A stretch of DNA of 64,000 nt from assembly GCA_003550325.1 (NCBI GenBank), contig QKWP01000196.1, positions 77,274 to 141,273 on the forward strand. The letters run 5' to 3'. Below are positions 57,540 to 64,000 of this stretch, in pieces. Each line of letters opens with the position of its first letter. Within the stretch, counting starts at the first letter, position 1. The notes under the pieces are model-generated. The model was not told the DNA's origin. It saw only the letters and a program-made list of their open reading frames with translations, and did no database searches. This DNA comes from Gigaspora rosea (Eukaryota > Glomeromycota > Glomeromycetes > Diversisporales > Gigasporaceae). Position numbers and translations under genes: made by a program.

Positions 57540-58190
57540 GACTTTCGACATTTAGCATGTCAAAATTCTAAATTAATGTCAAAATTCTAAATTAATGTCA
57601 AAATACTAAATTAATATTGAAATGCCTAATAGTGTCAAAATATCTAAATAGTGTCGAAATGTCTAAATAGTGTCAAAATTCTAAATTAATGTTAAAATAC
57701 TAAAATGTCTAAATAGTGTTGAAATGTCTAAATAGTGTCGAAATGTCTAAATAGTATCTAAATATCTAAATAGTGTTTAAATGTCCATCTAAATAGCGTT
57801 GAAATATCATCAAAATGTCTAAATAGTCAAAATGTCTATATCTGTATTTATACATTTAGTCATACGTATATGTAATATTTATTTCGTCAAAGCATTGACA
57901 TTTATTTAAATTGTTAAGTATTCGATATTTAGTTATAATGTATATAGATCAAGTATTTAAACATTTAATCACTTAATATTTATTTCATCAAGCATTTAGA
58001 TATTTAGTCATATAATATTTATTTCATTAAGCATTTAGGCATTTAGTCATATAATATTTATTTCATCAAGTATTTAGACATTTAGTCAAATTTAGAATTT
58101 CGACATTTCAACAAAAAATAATGTGATGTCAAAATATATTTAGACACTTAAGTGTCTAAATATTTGACTAAATGGTATATTTCGACTAAC
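57540..58190. repeat. Minisatellites: gtcgaaatgtctaaatagt and atttcatcaagcatttag types
   Basis: A 20-base unit, gtcgaaatgtctaaatagt, repeats about 15 times with variation at 57540-57840. A 45-50 base unit containing atttagtcatataatattta repeats at 57850-58090. The two share the core ctaaat/atttag in opposite orientation. Confidence 0.65.
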
Positions 58191-58298
58191 AACACTAGTT
58201 ATCACCTGTAAGCCATTTATGGTATCCGGATATGTGCTAATTATACAGATATCCAGATAAGCAGATAACAGTTCTGACCTCTAGAGGGGACATAACTT

Positions 58299-60281
58299 TG
58301 TTTTGTCTTAGTTAATCCGGGCATTTGAGGCTGCTTCATATAGGTCAAAGAGCTCCTCAACCTTTTCTTCATCAGAAATCCTTCCAATGTCAATCGTTAG
58401 ATCGTCGGTATAAGCTGTCAATTTGAAATACTGGATGCCAACTTGAATCCCTTGTTAGTTAACCCAATAAAGGCTCAATAACAAGTACGTATAAAAGGGG
58501 GAGAGCAGGTCCCCTTGTCTGACCCCTCTTTCCACCTTGAAAGCAGTCGAGAGTTCTCTGTCTTTAACTATATGAGCCTCCTTTATTTTCTGTAATACCA
58601 GACCCAAATATTCATGACTGACTCTATCAAACGCTTTCGCTTGGTCTATGAAAGCATCCAGTGTTGTTGATTGACTTCCCTTGGAGATCTTAAAGTAGTG
58701 ATAACATCCAGGGCAGTGTCTGAAATTAGTCAGTTTTTGATGAACCCTTGGTGGTGAGGTATGATTTTTATACATACTTCGTTCACTCTGTTAGCTAAAA
58801 TTTTCATGAAAATTTTTGCATCGCAGTTTACAAGAGAAATAGGATGCACACCAATTGTTCAGTTCTTCTAGGTTAGATGACTTTTTGGGGATAAGGGTTA
58901 TAAGGCTTTTGTGCCAGGACTCTGTCATGTTGCCCTCCTCTAGGACCCTGTTAAAAATCGACTCCAGAACTGGTAAAATTTCTGTCTAGGTAATTTTATA
59001 AAATTCATAAGTCAGACTGTCTGTGCCCAGTGACTTTCTTTTTGGTAAAGCACGTAGTACCTCCCTTATGTTGTCCTGAGTAATTCTCTTGACTAGTCCC
59101 TTATTCATGCTGCTTGTTACTTGAGGAAGGGCTGCTGTTATTTTCTCAGCTGCTGCCATGTCTATTCTTTCCGCTTTGTTCAGATTGGCATAGCAATCTC
59201 GAATGTATTGTAGAATGTCGATGCCTACGTTTGATTCTGCGGGCATCATGATATGATTTAAATCTTTACCTGCCTGTTTAGCCTTATATTTTGCGAAGAA
59301 ATATTTAGTGGACTTTTCGACTTTTTCTATCCACTTCGTCTTTGAACACATATGCCACTTGTCGGCTAATAATTCCGTTTCCATCCCCAATTGAACCTTG
59401 GCTTCTTCTAGTTGTATGGTCATAACTTCATTTGGGCCCCATTTGGCAATTCTTTCTCTTAAAGCCGAGGTTTTCTTGTTAAGCTGTTCAATCCTGCTTT
59501 CTGGTGATTAAGGCTTCCTTGATGCCCTGATGATAGATTGTATGTTGGTTTTACAGAGATCCCAATTCATCGCTGCATTTTCCCCTCTGATTTCATCTAG
59601 GACTTCCTTTTCTAATCGGCTGTTTGTGAAGCAGCGTTCTTCAAAATGCCATTGTGTCGTACAACTATGGTTTTTTCTATTTTGTAGCATACATTTTACT
59701 AGAAGGTGATCCGAGCCCCCAAACCTGGTATTGACACCTGAAATTAAATGTCCATTGTCTTCATCAATGAAAATGTTGTTGATGCAAGTGGCCATGGAGC
59801 TATTGTTTCTTGTGTACTGATAATATGTCAGAAAAGGTTTTTCGGTCAATGTTGTGGCTACATTTGTGTATTCCGCAGTTTTTTCTATTAACATTTTTCT
59901 TGTAGGATCACTTTGTGGCACAGCTTGGCTAATCCTATTAAGTTCGGGTTAAATGTTAGTGTTGAAATCTCCAGCAAGAATACAAATTATGCCTTCTTCC
60001 CTTCGTGAAGTCCATGACTGGAAGAAAGCCTCCCTTTCTCTTAGTGATTGCAGTGCATAAACGTTTGTCAATTTGTAAGTTTTTTTGTTAATTGTACAGT
60101 ACGTTGTTATAACTCTTCCTTCCTGTGAGATAGTAGTGTCTTCAAATTTTATATCCTTCTGTCCTGCTAGAACTGCAGTCTTGTCTGTCCAAATAGAGTT
60201 GAAGTTCCATTGTGCTTTTAAAAATTCTCTAGTGTTAGCACTTCTCAAGTTTGTTTCCTGGAAAAATCGATCAACATACAC
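58299..60281 (-). pseudogene. LINE-B endonuclease and reverse transcriptase
   Basis: Frame 59949-60281: endonuclease with TYKLTNVYALQS and ILAGDFNTNI (catalytic GDFN kept). Frame 59508-59921: TCINNIFIDED and GGSDHLLVKCML (the SDH motif kept). Frame 58986-59423: linker into the reverse transcriptase, ALPKRKSLGTDSLTYEFYK. Frame 58455-58775: DQAKAFDRVSHEYL (motif A) and VERGVRQGDLLSPF. Below 58455 the reading continues to AYTDDLTIDIG (about 58410), with the Y-x-D-D carboxylates intact, and ends near 58299 at the hAT-type insertion. Five frame breaks, but both catalytic centres look preserved, unlike LINE-A and LINE-C. Confidence 0.7.
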
Positions 60282-60582
60282 TCTCTCCTGACCACATTAT
60301 GACGGAGATGGGTATTTTATTTTTTCAAGATACAAGAACATATTACATCAGAACAGACCACAAAAAATAACAGAATAGGGGCTTGTTCCCAAGGAGGCAA
60401 GAAATGTAGAATAGAAGAGCTAAGTAATATGGAGAAAACAGCAGATATGACAAAAAAAACCGAAAAACAAACTATTTGATCTCGATAAACGTGTCGAACA
60501 AGGAAAACATAAATATAAATGAGACAACAACAAAACAAACAGAACACGTTAAAAACAATAGTCCGAAAGAAGCTGAACTAAG

Positions 60583-61970
60583 TTGGAACGAAAAGTAACC
60601 CAAGAACTAGAAGCATTAAATAGCAACTATATTAACTTGAACAAAGACTCTATTGTGGTCAACAACGGACCAAGCGAAGTACAACATTTAGTAACAACAA
60701 CAGAAAAAGAGGTAAACCAAACTGCTGAGGCTCGCCCCAGTGTTTTGGTTGAAAGCGATACACCTGGGAATAACAATGAAGAGTCAGAAGCAAACGGAAC
60801 TAGTTCCGCGGATAATGCTAAGGCGCCAGTTGAAAACCAAACAAACCGTAAACCTTGGACCTCCCTGTTTCAAAAATTGAAAAGGGGCCAGTCAACGTAC
60901 TCCACCTTTTCTCCGAGGAAAAACATAAGAACAAACAACTCAAATTCATCATAGAAATACAAGGTCTCCAAAGCTTGTTCAATGAAATTATAACATTGAT
61001 GTTTGAACAAGTAAAATATGACGTCAGTGCGGCAAAGCAGCACTTTGTCAAAGGTGTGCGTACACACATAGAAATCACATTTACAAGTGAGGAGAAACTT
61101 AAATATTATGCGTCCAATGGGATAATTATAGAAAACAAGGCATACTTTGGTTATATACCAATGGACAGCCGCAGGCCCTTCTTACTGGTGAAATGTAGAA
61201 ATGTACCTTTGGGAAATAAGATGAAAATTTCATAAAGTTGCATCGATTAGACCATTGATTATCAATGGAACCTCTTATATCTCGGATCAATGAATCATTG
61301 TATTTGAAACCATAGACGACCCGGACTTAGAGACCAAGATTCCTAGGTTCACACATGTTATGAATAACAAAGTATCCACAGCATGGCATTCAGCTGAGAC
61401 ATTAAGAGAGATTGCCAAAAATATAAAGAATCAGTGGAACGTAGGCAGAAATTGCGCGCACAAAGAGCCAGGGATCCAGAGGAAAGGGTGAGATGTCATG
61501 GGAAAATGATATAGCAACCAAACCAGAACAGGAAATAGAAATAAAAAAAAGCAGAAATGGCTGAAACCGAGGGGTCCACTCCAATAGAACTACAAGACAT
61601 AAGCGAGAAAGAGCAGGCAAAAGCATGCATAATTACCAATTATAGCAATGCAGCTGGTGATTCGCAGCAAACAGAATCTGAACACAAGAATGAATTAGCC
61701 ATACTGGGATATGGATCAGCTATTAACAATCCCATACAAACAATGGAGGAAGCCTTGGCGGAGACACAAAGGCATGAGATTAGCCATGAGGCAAATTATG
61801 AGGACATTGAGATGGGTGAGTTTACATTAGTAACTCACAGAAAGAATCTCACTAAACAAAAAAAAGGTGGTACTTTGAATAGTACAAATCACGCAAGATC
61901 AGCCCCTACAATTCCCAAAGAGGTAGGGGTGGGTGTAACCATCACTAGGAAACAAAACCTTTTATGTTAA
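60583..61970 (+). pseudogene. LINE-C ORF1
   Basis: Frame 60583-60954 (Asn/Ser/Glu-rich start, MERKVTQELEALNSN) shifts into 60855-61235, which holds a compact domain ending VRTHIEITFTSEEKL and then GYIPMDSRRPFLLVKCRNVPLG. This has the style of an RNA-binding domain in LINE ORF1 proteins. 61240-61480 is degraded (IIVFETIDDPDLETKIPRF). Frame 61557-61970 is an acidic then basic tail ending just before ORF2. No clear CCHC knuckle remains. Function is inferred from position. Confidence 0.6.
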
Positions 61971-61980
61971 ATGACCAGAA

Positions 61981-64000
61981 AATCTATAATTAAAATAGCC
62001 ACTTTAAACGTAAAAGGGCTAAATGACAGTGGTAAACAACAAAGGACCTTCACATTAATAAAATCATAAAAGTTGGATATTATAATGTTATAGGAAACGA
62101 ACTTAACTAATGAAAACAAAAGAAGCTTTATTAAGCAACAATGGCCTTATGATTCGATTTGGACAGAAAAAACAGCAATTTTAGCTGGCAATAATATACA
62201 ATTCAAAGATACGGAGACGAAAAATAATGGAAGGGTTATAACAACCAAATTTTCATTCCAAGGACGAGGGTATAATTTTACAAACCTATACACTCCACCT
62301 AATCCAGAGGACAGAATTGCTTTTTTCAATAATTGGTCACCCAAAATTAGTGAAAAAGATATAAATATCATAGCAGGTAATATGAACACCAACTTAAACC
62401 CTGAAAAGAATCGTATTAGCCAAGCCACACCTCAGAGAGATCCCTCAAAGGAGATTCTTGCAGAAAAAATAGCAAGATTCCACAATGTGGTAGACTTCGC
62501 AAAAGAAAATCCTTTTCTAATGTTTTTCCAAAACACTCATAACAATGGGTCAATAGGAACCTGTATTGACTATATATTTGTGGACGAGAACTATGGACAC
62601 TGTATTTCAGAGGTGCTAACACAGCACGGAAACTTGGACCATTTGCTGCTGAACTTTGACAGACAACAAAGCAGAAACGCTTGTTGGAACTTCCAGAAAG
62701 AGAACCTTAAAAATGAAAAATTATTACAAGAGATACTGGAGGAACTAAAAAGTAACGAGTCAGCTCTGGACTGGGACACTTGTAAAATTAATATCCAATC
62801 CATTACAAGGGCCTTCAAAAAACCAAAAAGGCCAGAAAGTGAAATAGCCAGATTAAATAGGAGATTGAAGGTGCTGAGAATATAGCAGGTGAAGGCCGAA
62901 AGGAAGGGTCACTTACAAACTCAAATAGGGAGCTTGAAGATAAGATTAGAACCAAGGTAGCAAGACTGGCTGAGAAGTAGAGCGTAAAAGCGAAAGCCAG
63001 ATGGGCGGAAAAGTGAGAAAAGTCAACAAAATACTTTTTTGCATGTTTTAAAGCCAGGCAAGGAAAGGCAAGCCAAAAAATGATAAAAATACCGGAAACA
63101 GAGAGTTTAAGGGGAGTGGACACCCTACAATATATAAGAAATTTTTACGAGAACTGTATAAGAGTGAAAAAGTAGACCACAAGGCGATGGAAGAGATAGT
63201 TGGAAAACCACCAGAGGTTACAGCAGAAATGAATAGAACCCTGTTAAGAGAAATCACCAAAGAAGAAATAGAACAAGTCATCAAAGCACTGCCAAACAAT
63301 AAATCACCAAGGACTAAAGGGTTGACCTATGAGTTTTACAAAGGTACTGGTGGCACTGTGGCCATGGTGCTAGAAAAGGTGTTTAATAGGGTATTGGAAG
63401 AAGGCGAGATGCCACGATCTTGGCACAAAAGCCTAATCACTAAAATACCCAAAAAAGTGGAGAATTTGGAAGAAATACAAAACTGGCGACCAATCTCGAT
63501 AGTTAATTGTGACACAAAAATCTTCATAAGATAATGGCAGAATGTTTTAATACAATATGTAGCAAATTAGTACCAGAATATCAACAGAATTTCATTAGGA
63601 ATAGGTCAATTGCTAACACGGCGCTCGACATTTTATGACAATTAGAAAACAAAAAGAACAAACGGACGTTTGTTGGATGCTATTGGTCGACCAGGCTAAG
63701 GCATTTCAATAGGGTGAGCCACGAGTTTCTGGAGTACACCCTAGGTAAAATGAAATTTGAACAAAAAGCAATAACAATAATAATGAATCTTTTCAAATGC
63801 AAAAAGCACACATAGTCGGCGAAAACGAGCTATCGAGTCCATTTAGAGTGGAAAGAGGTGTAAGACAGGGTGACCCCCCTTTTCCTCTTTTATACATTAT
63901 AGCATTTGAGCCTTTGTTAAGACAATTGAACGGATTGGAATCTTGTCAGAGTATACGAAAAGGCATCAAACACGAAAATAAATAAAACAAAACAAAGCTA
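61981..64000 (+). pseudogene. LINE-C ORF2: endonuclease and partial reverse transcriptase
   Basis: From about 61981, IIKIATLNVKGLND begins an APE endonuclease. It has stops near 62068 and 62092, then reads WTEKTAILAGNN, YNFTNLYTPP and IIAGNMNTNLNP (near 62380), where LINE-B and the family have GDFN, so the catalytic Asp is lost. Frame 62382-62885 continues with TCIDYIFVDENYGH and the linker. Frame 63187-63534 starts the reverse transcriptase (ALPNNKSPRTKGLTYEFYK, NWRPISIVNCD). Motif A near 63690 reads DQAKAFQ followed by a stop. Frame 63797-63985 has VERGVRQGDPPFPLLY. The window ends inside the palm domain. Confidence 0.7.

Larger units (their letters stand above)
56266..58283. mobile_element. 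hAT-type non-autonomous element, 2.02 kb, inside LINE-B
   Basis: The left end is tagagcttggaaccagatat and the right end, complemented, tagaggtcagaactgttatc. Octamers gtggggac (56258-56265) and gaggggac (58284-58291) differ by one base. Subterminal blocks repeat ggataaccgg (56290-56460) and gatatccagataagc (58215-58265). It holds a T-rich stretch (56485-56800, one N at 56802), a MITE copy and a minisatellite. No transposase. Confidence 0.7.
55419..60290 (-). mobile_element. LINE-B: 5'-truncated non-LTR element, minus strand
   Basis: Reading from 60281 down: endonuclease (lacking its first roughly 40 residues), linker, reverse transcriptase, a large internal deletion, zinc-knuckle C-terminus, and a terminal A run seen as T at 55419-55431. 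5' truncation is typical of this class. It is interrupted by a 2 kb hAT-type element (56266-58283). Target duplication was not found. Confidence 0.65.
60302..64000 (+). mobile_element. LINE-C: non-LTR element, plus strand, runs off the window
   Basis: Its 5' end is near 60302, head-to-head with LINE-B. A leader of about 280 bases precedes ORF1 (60583-61970) and ORF2 (61981 to the edge). It is the same family as LINE-B: CKINIQSITRAFKKPKRPES here against CKTNIQSIIRASRKP there, and VERGVRQGD in both. The 3' end is outside the window. Confidence 0.7.

Noticed and set aside
62815-63299. Minus-strand frames of 83-102 codons
   Set aside because: Antisense shadows of the LINE-C linker and reverse transcriptase.

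Overview
The window looks like transposon-dense eukaryotic chromosomal DNA, most likely from an arbuscular mycorrhizal fungus (Glomeromycotina). This is an inference from: extreme A+T content; one fungal-type gene with nine short GT..AG introns; and relics of hAT, FAR1-type and other MULE transposases, APE-type LINEs, a family-B DNA polymerase, an integrase and kinases that resemble families I know as expanded in Rhizophagus and relatives. No prokaryotic operon, CRISPR array or rRNA is present.

The only gene that appears intact is HIS6 (histidine biosynthesis) at 6.9-9.3 kb. Ten exons join into a 261-codon frame, and intron 3 carries a 0.5 kb hAT-like MITE. Nearly all other coding sequence is a transposon relic with stops and frameshifts.

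Layout. 0.9-6.6 kb: fold-back elements, a hAT transposase relic and small MITEs. 9.3-18 kb: AT-rich minisatellites and non-autonomous elements, with several target-site duplications (TSDs) still readable. 18.29-25.83 kb: a full-length LINE (LINE-A) bounded by a perfect 16-bp TSD, with an ORF1 built of about six modules of roughly 60 residues and an ORF2 with endonuclease, reverse transcriptase, RNase H and zinc knuckle. 25.9-33.7 kb: a family-B DNA polymerase relic split by a 3.7 kb element that itself holds three further insertions. 34.6-43.2 kb: a FAR1-type MULE transposase relic on the minus strand, split by a 6.0 kb element with 31-bp terminal inverted repeats (TIRs). That second element carries its own MULE transposase, protein-kinase gene fragments and a tandem array in which the assembly gap (933 N) lies. 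43.3-49.3 kb: tandem repeats, a hAT-type element, a long pyrimidine tract and a triplicated unknown gene relic containing a TTAA-flanked palindrome. 49.6-50.9 kb: a TA-flanked element carrying an HSP70 gene fragment. 51.6-52.8 kb: an integrase relic and a tRNA-derived SINE. 54-64 kb: three LINE relics (D, B, C). B is on the minus strand and split by a 2 kb hAT-type element; C is on the plus strand and runs off the window.

Overall, the window records nested insertion. The strongest leads are two cases of host-gene fragments inside TIR-bounded elements (kinase in a MULE, HSP70 in a TA-flanked element), a pair of roughly 525-bp TTAA-flanked palindromes (one with a paralogous empty site), the repeat-module ORF1 of LINE-A, and several MITE families with multiple copies here. 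All family names come from reading the sequence without database searches.
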